Shown: positions 33,104 through 45,661 of the stretch, one piece after another
Layout: every line of letters starts with the position of its first letter
How positions within the stretch are numbered: the first letter of the stretch is position 1
Assembly (NCBI RefSeq): GCF_029968015.1
Contig: NZ_JASCIS010000021.1
Location: 1-64,000, forward strand
Reading direction: 5' to 3'
DNA from: Streptomyces luteolus
GTDB lineage: Bacteria > Actinomycetota > Actinomycetes > Streptomycetales > Streptomycetaceae
Length of the DNA stretch: 64,000 nt
The notes under the pieces: model-generated
Seen by the model: only the letters and a program-made list of their open reading frames with translations
The model's database searches: none
Told to the model about the DNA's origin: nothing
Program-made: the position numbers and the translations under genes

Positions 33104-33141
33104 GGAATTGACCAAGATCAGCAAGTTCGTTCGGACTTGCC

Positions 33142-33147
33142 TAGCGT
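33142..33147 (+). promoter_or_regulatory. Leaderless -10 box of comEA
   Basis: TAGCGT ends 7 nt before the ATG at 33155. Confidence 0.45.
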
Positions 33148-33154
33148 CGCGGAC

Positions 33155-34549
33155 ATGACTCTTCGATCGCCTCGCGCTCCTCGCTCTTCCGGTTCCCCGC
33201 GCCGCTCCTTCACCGCCGCTGCGACGAGCGGCCCGGGCCGTGGCCCGTCGTCGGACGGCCGGATGCGGCATCGTCCTGCGCTGCGCCGTGGCAGGGCTCC
33301 TTACCGAACGAGCGGCGCACGGGCGGGGGTTCGGCACCGGCGTGCTGCGACCGAGCACGTACGGATGCGTGCGCAGGTGCTGTTCGACCCGGGCGGAGGC
33401 GGTGACCGTACGGCTCCGTCTGCTGTGCCGTCGTCCGTTACCTCGTCCGTTACCTCGTCCATTCCGTCGTCCGTTCCGTCGTTCGCGCCGTCGTCTCTGC
33501 CGTCCGAGCTGCGGGCTGTCCCGCCGGGTGGGCTGCGGGCGGCGGTCGTTGAGGATCAGGCAGATGCGGCGTGGGCGGCTGGGGGTGCGGACAGGCGTGG
33601 GCCGAGGACGCGCGTGGAGGAGGCACGTCGTGGCGGACCGGATCAGCAGGGGCCGGGTGGACCGGATCAGCCGGACGGGCCGCTTCCGTCGGACGGGCTG
33701 GTTCAGCCGGACGGGCCGAGGGCTGAATCGGACGACAGGGAGCGGGAGCAGCCCCGGCGAGAGCGCCTGCGGCTCGCCGTGCGTGAACGTCTCCCGCTGT
33801 GGCTGCAGTTGAGGTGTGGCGTCGAGCGTCGGAGTCTGATCGCCCTTGCCGTGGTGTTGGTGGTCGCAGTCGGTTTCGCCGTGCACCACTTCTGGTCCGG
33901 CGAGCCGCGATCGGTACGCGCACCGGAGGCGCTGGGCGAGGCGGCGGTGCCCGTCCCGTCGCCGGGTGCGTCCGTGACGGAGCCGGGGGCGGTCGGGGCG
34001 GCCGGCGCAGGGGGACGGGAGACATCAGGTGCCACGGGTGCGCCGGGAGCCTCCGGCGGCCGGATCGTCGTGGACGTCAGCGGCAAGGTGCGCAGCCCGG
34101 GGATCCACCGCTTGCCGGCGGGCGCCAGGGTCGCCGACGCGCTGAAGGCCGCAGGCGGGGTACGCCGGGGAGCGGACGTCACCGGTCTGAACCGGGCGCG
34201 GCTCCTGATGGACGGCGAACAGGTCGTCGTCGGTGTCCCGGCGGCACCCGGCGCGGCTGGGCAAGGTGGATCGGCATCCACCGGAGCCACGTCGTCGGGC
34301 TCATCAGGTTCCTCGGGCTCGGGCACCGGGGCCGGTTCCGGCGCAGGGGCGGGAACAGCTCAGGTCAGCCTCAACACGGCCACGCTCGAACAACTGGACA
34401 CGCTTCCGGGAGTGGGCCCGGTGCTGGCCCAGCACATCGTCGACTACCGCACCCGGCACGGCGGCTTCCGCTCCATCGGCGAACTCCGCGAAGTGAACGG
34501 TATCGGCGAGCGCCGCTTCGCGGACCTGAAGAACGCCGTACGGCCATGA
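33155..34549 (+). CDS. comEA: ComEA-family DNA-binding membrane protein
   Basis: 464 residues. The first ~225 are low-complexity and probably cytoplasmic (SSVTSSVTSSIPSSVPSF; DQPDGPLPSDGLVQPDGP). One membrane helix (LIALAVVLVVAVGFAVHHFW) follows at about 228-247. Outside are an SLBB domain (IVVDVSGKVRSPGIHRLPAG; VVVGVP), a Ser/Gly linker and a C-terminal helix-hairpin-helix pair (VSLNTATLEQLDTLPGVGP; IDYRTRHGG-type; ELREVNGIGERRFADLK). ComEA binds DNA at the cell surface for transport by ComEC. The stop overlaps the comEC ATG (ATGA). The N-terminal extension is much longer than in Bacillus ComEA. Confidence 0.88.
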   Translation: MTLRSPRAPRSSGSPRRSFTAAATSGPGRGPSSDGRMRHRPALRRGRAPYRTSGARAGVRHRRAATEHVRMRAQVLFDPGGGGDRTAPSAVPSSVTSSVTSSIPSSVPSFAPSSLPSELRAVPPGGLRAAVVEDQADAAWAAGGADRRGPRTRVEEARRGGPDQQGPGGPDQPDGPLPSDGLVQPDGPRAESDDREREQPRRERLRLAVRERLPLWLQLRCGVERRSLIALAVVLVVAVGFAVHHFWSGEPRSVRAPEALGEAAVPVPSPGASVTEPGAVGAAGAGGRETSGATGAPGASGGRIVVDVSGKVRSPGIHRLPAGARVADALKAAGGVRRGADVTGLNRARLLMDGEQVVVGVPAAPGAAGQGGSASTGATSSGSSGSSGSGTGAGSGAGAGTAQVSLNTATLEQLDTLPGVGPVLAQHIVDYRTRHGGFRSIGELREVNGIGERRFADLKNAVRP

Positions 34550-37371
34550 TCCGCGCGGCAGTTCGCGCCGCGTCCGAGTCCAACGGTGGAGACCAGGAGG
34601 TGGTGCTCGCCTGCGAGCCCCGCCGGGCGGATGCCACAGGCCGGCGGGTGCAGGCCTCGGGGCGGCCGGAGGGCCCGGCGGACCTCCGTCTCGTCCCGCC
34701 CGCGCTGGCGGCATGGGCGGCGACGGGGGTGGCGCTCGGTGACTCCGGCGAGTGGACGGTCCTGGCGCTCACTCTGTGTGCGGTGGCGGCGGTGGGCGTG
34801 CTGGGCGCGGAAGCGCTCAGGGCGCGGCGGTTGAGGCGCTCACCCCGGTCGGGGAGGGGGCGGGGGCGTTCGGACACCGCGCGGCCGTCGGGTGCGATGG
34901 GGCCGGGGCGGTCCGGCCTGATGCGGCCGGGGCCGGCCGGTGTGATGCGGTCGGGACGCGTCGCCGTGGCCATGACGCTCCTCTGCACCGCCGCCGCCCT
35001 CGGCTCCACCGCGTTGCACACGGCAGACCTGTATCGCGGCCCCGTCCCCGCGCTGGCCCGCGAGTACGCCCGAGCCACGGCCGAGTTGGAGGTGACGGCC
35101 GATCCACGCCCGATCCGGGCGCGCGCGGCGGGTGCCAGAATTCTGCCGCCGGGTACGGCGGTCGAGGCGGACGTAGTCGAGGTCACCACGTCGGCCGGGC
35201 AGGTCACGGAGACCCGCACGCCGGTCCTGCTCCTCGCCCGCGAGGCCGACGCAGGGCGTGCGGGAAAAGGGGAACGCCGGGCCGACGCAGGGCGTGCGGG
35301 GAAGGGCGAACGCCGGGCCGACGCAGGGCGGGAGGGCAGGGGCGAGTACCAGGTCGACGCTGAGGGTGTGGAGAGGGGCGAACGCGAGAGCTCCCCCTGG
35401 CGTGCCCTCCTGCCCTCCACGAGGCTGCGTGTGGACGCCCGGCTCGCGCCGCCGATGCGGGACGGGGACCGGATAGCGGCGGTCATTCGGGTGCCGGGCG
35501 GCCAGGCGCCGCGAGTCGTCCAGGGGCCGAGCGCCCTGCAGCGTACCGCCGGAAAGCTGCGGGCCGGGCTGCGGGCGGCGACCGAAGGCCTCACGCCGGA
35601 CGCCCGCGCCCTGCTGCCGGGCCTGGTCGTCGGGGACACCGGACGCGTCACCGAGGAGCTGGACGAGGCTTTCCGGGCCACCGATCTCACCCATCTCCTC
35701 GCGGTGTCCGGGAGCAACCTGACCATCGTCCTCATCCTGCTCACCGGCCCGCCAGGCCGAGCGATGCGGGCGGAGCGCGGGGGACTGGCGCCACGCCTCG
35801 GCATCTCGCTCAGAGGCACGGCTCTGCTCGGCGGAGCGCTCACACTGGCGTTCGTCGTGGTGTGCAGGCCCGATCCCAGCGTGCTGCGGGCGGCGGCCTG
35901 CGGGCTGATCGTGCTGGTCGCAGTCGGCACAGGGCGGCGCCGCTCGCTGATCCCGGCCCTGGCGGCCGCCGTACTGCTCCTGGTGCTGTACGACCCGTGG
36001 CTGGCGCGGAGTTACGGCTTCGCGTTGTCGGTGCTCGCCACCGGCGCGCTGCTGACGCTGGCGCCAGGGTGGAGTGCCGCGCTGCGGCGCAGACGGGTTC
36101 CGGGCAGGGTGGCCGATGCGCTGGCCGCGGCGCTCGCGGCGCAGGCCGTCTGCGCGCCCGTCGTGGCTGTGCTGGCGGCTCGCGTCAGCCTGGTGGCGGT
36201 GCCGTGCAATCTGCTCGCCGAGCTGGCGGTGGCGCCGGCGACGGTGCTCGGATTCGCCGCGCTCGCTCTGGCGCCGGTCTCGCTGCCGCTCGCCAAAGGA
36301 CTGTGCTGGGTGGCGAGTTGGCCGGTGGAGTGGATCGCAGAGGTGGCGAGGAGAGGCGCGGCACTGCCGGGGGCGGGGGTCGACTGGCCCGGCGGGTGGC
36401 GTGGCGGGGCGTTGCTCGCGGGGGCAACGGTGTGCGGGGTGGTGCTGGTCGGCCGGCTGGCACGGGGGTCGGGGCGGAGAGTGCTCGGGCATCCGGCGAC
36501 GGTCGGGGTGTGTGCGCTGCTGTTCCTGTTCGCCGTGGTCCGTCCGGCGCCGCTCACCCGGGTGATCTCGGGCTGGCCGCCGCCGGGTTGGAGGCTGGTG
36601 ATGTGCGACGTGGGGCAAGGCGATGCCACGGTGCTGGCGACCGGGCCGGGGGAGGCGGTCCTGGTCGACGCGGGGCCGGACCCCGCCCTTGTGGACCGGT
36701 GCCTGAGCGCACTCGGCGTGACGCGCATCCCGTTGGTGCTGCTCACGCACTTCCACGCGGACCATGTGACGGGCCTGCCGGGGGCGCTGCGCGGACGGGA
36801 GGTGGGGCTGATCCAGACGACGCCGCTCGAAGTGCCTCAGGAGCGCGCGGAGTTCGTGAAGGCGGAGGCCGCCGCGCGGGACGTTCCGGTGGTGCGGGCG
36901 GTGGCGGGGGAGCGTCGTCGTGCGGGGCCGTTGCGCTGGAGGGTGGTGTGGCCGCCGGTCGGTCCGGGTCCGCATCCCCAGCCCGAGGGGCCCAACGACG
37001 CGAGTGTGACGCTGCTCGCGGAGGTGGCCGGGCTGAAGCTGCTACTGCCCGGTGACCTGGAACCGCCCGCCCAGCAAGCCCTGTTGCGCGCGCTGCCGCG
37101 ACTGCCGACGGTGGACGTGCTGAAGGTCGCCCACCACGGCTCGGCCTACCAGGACCCGGAGTTGATGCGTCGGCTCGATCCGCGCCTGGCCCTGATCTCG
37201 GCAGGCAGGGACAACGAGTACGGGCACCCGGCACCCGGCACGCTCGCCGCACTGAGATCGAGGGGCGCGCTCGTGCTCCGTACCGATGTGCATGGCTCGG
37301 TCGCCGTGACGGGCACCGGCCCCGATCTGCACGCCACGCCGTCGAAGGAGGACAACGGGCCGGGAGGTTGA
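34546..37371 (+). CDS. comEC: ComEC/Rec2-family DNA transport channel
   Basis: 941 residues from the ATG overlapping comEA. The central competence domain has many helices (AVSGSNLTIVLILLTGP; LRAAACGLIVLVAVGTGRRR; SYGFALSVLATGALLTLAPG). The C-terminal metallo-beta-lactamase domain has MCDVGQGDATVLATG, LTHFHADHVTGLPGAL (about 732) and KVAHHGSAYQ, the proposed nuclease part. Extracytoplasmic loop sequence near residues 234-269 contains three 12-residue repeats (see 35245). Natural competence is not established for streptomycetes, so the role (DNA uptake, export or cell-surface DNA processing) is open, but all domains look intact. Confidence 0.93.
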   Translation: MIRAAVRAASESNGGDQEVVLACEPRRADATGRRVQASGRPEGPADLRLVPPALAAWAATGVALGDSGEWTVLALTLCAVAAVGVLGAEALRARRLRRSPRSGRGRGRSDTARPSGAMGPGRSGLMRPGPAGVMRSGRVAVAMTLLCTAAALGSTALHTADLYRGPVPALAREYARATAELEVTADPRPIRARAAGARILPPGTAVEADVVEVTTSAGQVTETRTPVLLLAREADAGRAGKGERRADAGRAGKGERRADAGREGRGEYQVDAEGVERGERESSPWRALLPSTRLRVDARLAPPMRDGDRIAAVIRVPGGQAPRVVQGPSALQRTAGKLRAGLRAATEGLTPDARALLPGLVVGDTGRVTEELDEAFRATDLTHLLAVSGSNLTIVLILLTGPPGRAMRAERGGLAPRLGISLRGTALLGGALTLAFVVVCRPDPSVLRAAACGLIVLVAVGTGRRRSLIPALAAAVLLLVLYDPWLARSYGFALSVLATGALLTLAPGWSAALRRRRVPGRVADALAAALAAQAVCAPVVAVLAARVSLVAVPCNLLAELAVAPATVLGFAALALAPVSLPLAKGLCWVASWPVEWIAEVARRGAALPGAGVDWPGGWRGGALLAGATVCGVVLVGRLARGSGRRVLGHPATVGVCALLFLFAVVRPAPLTRVISGWPPPGWRLVMCDVGQGDATVLATGPGEAVLVDAGPDPALVDRCLSALGVTRIPLVLLTHFHADHVTGLPGALRGREVGLIQTTPLEVPQERAEFVKAEAAARDVPVVRAVAGERRRAGPLRWRVVWPPVGPGPHPQPEGPNDASVTLLAEVAGLKLLLPGDLEPPAQQALLRALPRLPTVDVLKVAHHGSAYQDPELMRRLDPRLALISAGRDNEYGHPAPGTLAALRSRGALVLRTDVHGSVAVTGTGPDLHATPSKEDNGPGG
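35245..35352 (+). repeat. 36-bp tandem repeat, 3 copies, inside comEC
   Basis: Copies at 35245-35280, 35281-35316 and 35317-35352 encode ADAGRAGKGERR twice and a diverged ADAGREGRGEYQ. They are in frame and highly charged, and lie in a soluble loop. Confidence 0.9.
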
Positions 37372-37703
37372 AGGAGAACTGTCTGACGGAACAGAACTGA
37401 GGCCCGACTGAACGGAAGAGTCTGTTGAGAATGAGGCCGTGTTGCCCCGAAAGCCGCAGTAATGGTCGAATGGACCTTCGATGGGGGGAGTTGTCCAGTC
37501 CTACGGAACGATCGCGCGCCCGACCGCCCCGAACGGTCACCGTGCGATCACCACGAGTCCGCGGGCTCACGATACGCCGCCGTGTCGAAGGCCGCGCAGG
37601 CCGTCCGCAGGCCGTCCGCAGGACGTCGTACGGCACCCATCGCACGTCAACCGGTGCGTCCGCTCCGCACCGCAGGTCCATAGCGCAATCAGGGGTGCTT
37701 TCC
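37372..37703. other. 332-bp intergenic region between comEC and the YceI gene
   Basis: No convincing gene, RNA or repeat was found. The open frame across it is basic and continuous with YceI but lacks start support. AGGGG at about 37691 is the likely ribosome-binding site of the YceI gene. Confidence 0.5.
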
Positions 37704-38585
37704 ATGTTCGGCCGCTGGCTGGAGAACCGTAAGAACCGGGCGAGCGGCGGTGGTTCCGCGTCGTGGTTGCCGGTGCCGCCCAGCGGGGGAATGGTCAGCT
37801 GCCGGGTCCTCGACCCGATCGACGAGCCCTTGCGGCAGGCGGAGTTCACGATCTCGGACGCGCAGGGCAGGAAGGTCGTGGCGGGAGGGGCGGACCCGTT
37901 CGGCTCGTTCGTGGCAACGGTGCCCGCGGGGGAGTACCGCGTCGCGGTGTCGGCCGAGGGGTACACGCCGTACCGCGGCAGCGCGACGGTGACCGAGGGC
38001 GGGCACGCGGCGATCGGCGACCTGACGCTGCAGCTCGCGGCACCGGCGCCGCTGCCGCAGCCCGGTGAGTGGGAGATGGAGCCCATGCACTCCTCGATCG
38101 CGTTCACGGCCCGGCACATCGGACTGGCGCGCATCCACGGCCGGTTCAACAACTTCGCGGGCGCGATACGGATAGCGGAGCGCATGGAGCGGTCCGCCAT
38201 GCACATCGTGATCGACGCGGCCTCCATCGACACGAACGTCAAGATGCGCGACGACCACCTGCGGTCCGGGGACTTCCTGGACGTCGCGCAGTTCCCGACG
38301 CTGGAGTTCTACAGCGACCGTTTCGTGCACCGCGGCGGCATCCGTTGGGGCGTGACGGGGGCGCTGACGCTGCACGGGGTGACGCGCACGGTCACGCTCG
38401 ACACCGAGTACCTGGGCACCGGCAGCGGTATGGAGGGCGAGACCCGCGCCGCCTGCCGGGCCACGACCGAGCTGCACCGCGACGACTTCACGGTGAGCTG
38501 GCAGACGATGCTGGCCAAGGGCATCGCGGTGGTCGGCCCGAGCATCAAGATCGACCTGGACGTGCAGATCGTCCCCCAGGGCTGA
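37704..38585 (+). CDS. YceI-family lipocalin-like protein with an N-terminal beta domain
   Basis: 293 residues. Residues ~30-115 resemble a carboxypeptidase-regulatory-like or CNA-B-like beta domain (CRVLDPIDEPLRQAEFTISD; VPAGEYRVAVSAEGYTPYRG). Residues ~125-293 are a YceI domain (HSSIAFTARHIGLARIHGRF; IDAASIDTNVKMRDDHLRSG; FLDVAQFPTLEFYS; LTLHGVTRTVTLD). YceI folds into a barrel that binds isoprenoid-type lipids. There is no signal peptide, so it is cytosolic or released another way. The ATG at 37704 is chosen because AGGGG lies upstream and MFGRWLENRKN is the plausible terminus. Confidence 0.88.
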   Translation: MFGRWLENRKNRASGGGSASWLPVPPSGGMVSCRVLDPIDEPLRQAEFTISDAQGRKVVAGGADPFGSFVATVPAGEYRVAVSAEGYTPYRGSATVTEGGHAAIGDLTLQLAAPAPLPQPGEWEMEPMHSSIAFTARHIGLARIHGRFNNFAGAIRIAERMERSAMHIVIDAASIDTNVKMRDDHLRSGDFLDVAQFPTLEFYSDRFVHRGGIRWGVTGALTLHGVTRTVTLDTEYLGTGSGMEGETRAACRATTELHRDDFTVSWQTMLAKGIAVVGPSIKIDLDVQIVPQG

Positions 38586-38640
38586 GCCCTCCCGGCCGGC
38601 CGGTCCGCAGGGGCGGGCACGGGGCACGGCGGCGGACCAG

Positions 38641-38646
38641 GACAAT
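38641..38646 (+). promoter_or_regulatory. Leaderless -10 box of the 38654 gene
   Basis: GACAAT ends 7 nt before the GTG at 38654. The same box and spacing precede hemW. Confidence 0.45.
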
Positions 38647-38653
38647 GTTTCTC

Positions 38654-38899
38654 GTGAGCGATGTGAGACATGTGCTGGTCCTGCCCGACCGTGATGCCGC
38701 CGAGGAAGCGGCCGAGGCGCTGGCCGAACGCTTCCCGGTCACCGAGGAGCCTCAGCTCGTACGGGACGCCCTGGCCGGGGAGGACGACGCCGAGGACGCA
38801 CAGTGGCTGCTGGTCCTGGAGGACGCGCAGGACCGCCTGGACCCGGCGGAGCTGGACGAGTTCGCGGCCGAGTGGGAGGGCTGGCGCGAAGAGCCCTAG
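38654..38899 (+). CDS. Small conserved hypothetical protein (81 residues)
   Basis: VSDVRHVLVLPDRDAAEEAA begins an acidic protein with alternating strand and helix (AERFPVTEEPQLVRDALAGE; DAQWLLVLEDAQDRLDPAEL) ending in WEGWREEP. The pattern (VLVLPDRDAAEEAAEALAER) is ferredoxin-like in outline. The GTG at 38654 is preferred over the ATG at 38645 because GACAAT lies 7 nt upstream. No family is recognised. It is placed between YceI and the decayed hydrolase. Confidence 0.7.
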   Translation: MSDVRHVLVLPDRDAAEEAAEALAERFPVTEEPQLVRDALAGEDDAEDAQWLLVLEDAQDRLDPAELDEFAAEWEGWREEP

Positions 38900-38977
38900 G
38901 CGGGCGACCGCCGATGGGACCGGACCCGATCGGACCGGACCCGCCCTGCCGGGGCCGATCCGGCCCGGTCACCGTGT

Positions 38978-39260
38978 CTACGGAGCCGAATCGGCCGCCC
39001 CGCCCGCCCCGCCTGCCTCGCCCGCCGCCCCGGCCTGCCCGCCTGCCTCGCCCGCCGCCCCGGCCTGCCCGCCGCCGCCGAACACCTCCTCGACCAGCCT
39101 CTGCGTCGCCTGGTGAAAGGCCGCCGCCATCGACAGTGCGGCATCGTCGACGTAGTTCAGCGCGGCGGTCAGGGTCTTGCTGCCGTCGGGCGTGCTGTAC
39201 ATCAGCGCCGCGTGGCCCGCCCCATGCCGCCGTTGTGGGTGATAGGACGGGAGGGCGGCC
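38978..39260 (-). pseudogene. Remnant of a serine hydrolase (beta-lactamase/D-Ala-D-Ala carboxypeptidase-like)
   Basis: On the minus strand the frame GHAALMYSTPDGSKTLTAAL continues through NYVDDAALSMAAAFHQATQR and LVEEVFGGG to a stop at 38978. Just upstream, in another frame, is ITHNGGMG, which would normally precede it as the HxGG-type motif of class C beta-lactamase-like hydrolases. A frameshift near 39220-39235 separates the two, and nothing of the rest of the enzyme (SxxK, YxN) is present. I read this as the 3' remnant of a deleted gene. The tail carries a 24-bp-type Gly/Ala/Gln repeat. Confidence 0.55.
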
Positions 39261-39363
39261 GACCACCGGCGGCCCTCGTCGGCAGCGCCCCTCCCCCGGT
39301 AGCCCCCCGCCAGCAGCGCCGCTCGTCCGGCGTTGTCAGTGGCGCGTGGGATCCTTGACCGCG

Positions 39364-40347
39364 ATGGCCAGGAAACCCGCAAACGACAATCCGCTCGCCC
39401 CCGTCACGATCGCCGTGGGCCAGGAGGACCTGCTGCTCGACCGCGCCGTGCAGCAGGTGGTGGCCGCCGCCCGGGCCGCCGACTCCGACACGGACGTGCG
39501 TGACCTCACGCCCGACCAGCTCCAGCCGGGCACGCTCGCGGAGTTGACGAGCCCGTCGCTGTTCGCCGAGCGCAAGGTCGTGGTCGTACGCAACGCGCAG
39601 GACCTCTCGGCGGACACGATCAAGGACGTGAAGGCGTACTTCGGGGCGCCGGTCGAGGAGATCACCCTCGTCCTGCTGCACGCCGGAGCGGCGAAGGGCA
39701 AGGGCCTCCTCGACGCCGCGCGCATGGCGGGCGCCCGCGAGGTGGCCTGCCCCAAGATGACGAAGCCGGCGGACCGACTCGCGTTCGTACGCGCCGAGTT
39801 CCGGACGCTGGGCCGGTCCGCGACGCCGGAGGCGTGCCAGGCCCTGGTGGACGCGATCGGCAGCGATCTGCGGGAGCTGGCCTCCGCGGTGACGCAGCTG
39901 GTGGCGGACGTCGAGGGGACGATCGACGAGGCGGTGGTCGGCCGGTACTACACGGGCCGGGCCGAGGCCTCCAGCTTCACCGTCGCCGACCGGGCCGTGG
40001 AGGGCAGGGCGGCCGAGGCGCTGGAGGCGCTGCGCTGGTCCCTCGCGACCGGGGTCGCGCCCGTGATGATCACCAGTGCGCTGGCCCAAGGGGTGCGCGC
40101 CATCGGCAAGTTGTCCTCCGCGCGCGGCGGCCGTCCCGCGGACCTGGCCCGTGAACTCGGCATGCCGCCCTGGAAGATCGACCGCGTGCGGCAGCAGATG
40201 CGCGGCTGGACGCCGGACGGGGTCGCGGTGGCGCTGCGGGCGGTCGCGGAGGCGGACGCGGGGGTGAAGGGTGGGGGTGATGATCCGGAGTACGCGCTGG
40301 AGAAGGCGGTCGTCACGATCGCCCGTGCGGCGCGGGCGCGGCGCTGA
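39364..40347 (+). CDS. holA: DNA polymerase III subunit delta
   Basis: Clamp-loader subunit that opens the sliding clamp. 327 residues: PVTIAVGQEDLLLDRAVQQV at the N-terminus (the P-loop-like AAA+ remnant of delta without a Walker motif), LFAERKVVVVRNAQDLS, VACPKMTKPADRLAFVRAEF and a helical C-terminal collar (ALRWSLATGVAPVMITSALA; LARELGMPPWKIDRVRQQM). This is the HolA family profile. The ATG at 39364 is well placed and the upstream frame is unsupported. It sits next to rpsT and lepA as in most actinobacteria. Confidence 0.93.
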   Translation: MARKPANDNPLAPVTIAVGQEDLLLDRAVQQVVAAARAADSDTDVRDLTPDQLQPGTLAELTSPSLFAERKVVVVRNAQDLSADTIKDVKAYFGAPVEEITLVLLHAGAAKGKGLLDAARMAGAREVACPKMTKPADRLAFVRAEFRTLGRSATPEACQALVDAIGSDLRELASAVTQLVADVEGTIDEAVVGRYYTGRAEASSFTVADRAVEGRAAEALEALRWSLATGVAPVMITSALAQGVRAIGKLSSARGGRPADLARELGMPPWKIDRVRQQMRGWTPDGVAVALRAVAEADAGVKGGGDDPEYALEKAVVTIARAARARR

Positions 40348-40419
40348 GCCCACCCCGAGCCTCGCCCCGGGCCCCGCTGGACTGGGCCGTGATCAATGCG
40401 GTCCGGGGCGCCTGCGGCG

Positions 40420-40515
40420 GGCCTTCTCCCCGCCCCGCCCCTTCCCGTAACTGGGGCTCCGCCCCAGACCCCGTATCGCGCTGAAGCGCTCGTCCTCAAA
40501 CGCCGGACGGGCTGA
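40420..40515 (+). repeat. Composite intergenic repeat after holA (variant, inverted)
   Basis: Contains CCCCGCCCCTTCCCG, a CTGGGGCTCCGCCCCAG hairpin (40451-40467) and CCTCAAACGCCGGACGGGCTG, the inverted variant of blocks found at 49188, 55284, 55333 and 61765. The rest of the 355-bp gap 40348-40702 holds no gene that I can see. Confidence 0.75.
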
Positions 40516-40702
40516 GTGGTGCACCCCGTACACCCAAAAACCCCGCCGACCGCCCTGGGGAAGGGCGCTCAACGGGGTCTCCGGTTGAAGCTTCTGGATC
40601 CGCACCCGCGTGGCGAACGCAGGCCGCGTGCGGATCCGGGGTGCCGGGCGGGAGCGGATGAGAGGGCCCGCTCGGGGTCCGTCCCGGCGATCAAATCAAG
40701 TG

Positions 40703-40969
40703 TCAGCCCTTGAGGGCGGCGACCTTGGTGGCAAGCGCCGACTTCTTGTTGGCGGCGTTGTTCTTGTGGAGGACGCCCTTCGAGACGGCCTTGTCCAGCT
40801 TGCGGTTGGCGTCGCGCAGGGCCGCAGTGGCCTTCTCGACGTCACCCGCGGCGGCAGCCTCACGGGTCTTACGGATCGCGGTCTTGAGCGAGGACTTGAC
40901 GGCCTTGTTGCGCAGGCGCGCCTTCTCGTTCGTCTTGTTCCGCTTGATCTGGGACTTGATGTTCGCCAC
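40703..40969 (-). CDS. rpsT: 30S ribosomal protein S20
   Basis: 88 residues (GTG start), the normal S20 length: ANIKSQIKRNKTNEKARLRN at the N-terminus, VKSSLKTAIRKTREAAAAGD, LRDANRKLDKAVSKGVLHKN and NAANKKSALATKVAALKG. S20 binds 16S rRNA early in assembly. AAAAGG precedes the start. Divergent from lepA, the classic arrangement. Confidence 0.98.
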   Translation of the reverse strand: MANIKSQIKRNKTNEKARLRNKAVKSSLKTAIRKTREAAAAGDVEKATAALRDANRKLDKAVSKGVLHKNNAANKKSALATKVAALKG

Positions 40970-41243
40970 GAAAGAGCCTTTTCAGGTTCGATGATTCTTT
41001 ACGGCGGCCACCCGGCGACAGCCACACCCGCAGGCCGAAGACCGCGAGCAGGACGAGCCGGGAGACCGAGGGAGTGCCTCGTACGCTGAGAGGGCACGCG
41101 AGACACAGCTGACCAGGCTACCAGCGCCCCTCCCGGCGGCCCAAACCGAGCCTTCCTCGCCGCTCATGGGACGATGGAGGCTACGTAACGATCCGACCCG
41201 TGGCTGCAGAGAGCTGCAGACGTCTCAAGAATCAGGACCCTGC

Positions 41244-43109
<1,866 letters not shown>

Positions 43110-43191
43110 GCCGGAAGCAGCAAGCCCTAAGCAGCAAGCCCTAAGCAGCCCGAAGCAGCCCGGAAGCGGAATCTCCGGGGAGGCCGGGTGC

Positions 43192-43222
43192 AGGCCCGCC
43201 GCGCGACTCGCGCGGCGGGCCT
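43192..43222 (+). terminator. Terminator after lepA
   Basis: A perfect 14-bp stem (43192-43205 with 43209-43222), 3-nt loop ACT, followed by TTG. Between it and the lepA stop lie short direct repeats of AAGCAGCAAGCCCT (43114-43162). Confidence 0.88.
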
Positions 43223-43424
43223 TTGTCATGTGCGTGAGTCTCGCCCCGTCACCCCCGCACGCCCTGCCGCGTTCTGTTGAAAGTGAGAGGTCGCAGCCCC
43301 TTACGTGGCGGGCGCGGGCGCTCTACTCTGATCACTGCTCGAAGGTTACTCGCTAGTTAAACAACCGCCCCCCAGCAGACGCACGCCAACAGACGCACGC
43401 ACTGTCGCGGGCCCGGAGGATGTC

Positions 43425-45297
<1,873 letters not shown>

Positions 45298-45311
<14 letters not shown>

Positions 45312-45401
45312 GGCGCGCGGGAGCTATGGAGAAGTGAGGCACGCGGGGGCTATGGAGAAGTGAGGCGCGCGGGGGCCATGGAGAAGTTAGGCACGCGTAG
45401 C
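45298..45401 (+). repeat. 26-bp tandem array, 4 copies, at the 3' end of the acyl-CoA synthetase gene
   Basis: Units start at 45298, 45324, 45350 and 45376, each with CTATGGAGAAGTGAGGC (the fourth diverged). The first copy contains the real stop. Because 26 is not a multiple of 3, slippage in this array would shift frame, but only after the first stop. Confidence 0.93.
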
Positions 45402-45420
45402 CCCTGAGGGTGACGAGAGC

Positions 45421-45457
45421 GGGCGCGGCCCCCGGATGCGGTCCGGGGGCCGCGCCC
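45421..45457 (+). terminator. Strong hairpin terminator after the acyl-CoA synthetase gene
   Basis: A perfect 16-bp stem (45421-45436 with 45442-45457), loop TGCGG. The remaining ~200 nt to the next gene hold GGAATTGATCGTTTCC but no recognised promoter. Confidence 0.85.
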
Positions 45458-45661
45458 ACGCGTGTCGGCGGTGTTTCCGGAATGATCTCCTCCGGGCTGC
45501 GCCACTCCGTCCGGAATTGATCGTTTCCGAGCGCGGGCATAGCACGGTTTGCGCTCTTGGCGGCCTAGTTCGGTAACTCGGTGCTTATGAGCGGGCTCTG
45601 TCTGTCACTCTGGCGTGGCCGCCTGAGGCAGCACACCGTCCGACCCGCTCAGGAGCTGCAC

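Noticed and set aside
41166..41243. 26-residue N-terminal extension of LepA from an upstream ATG
   Set aside because: No ribosome-binding site, unlike family N-termini; the GTG at 41244 fits the family start.
45478..45535. ECF-sigma promoter from GGAA-like repeats upstream of the SpoIIE-type gene
   Set aside because: The GGAA and GGAAT motifs lack a paired -10 element at a consistent spacing.
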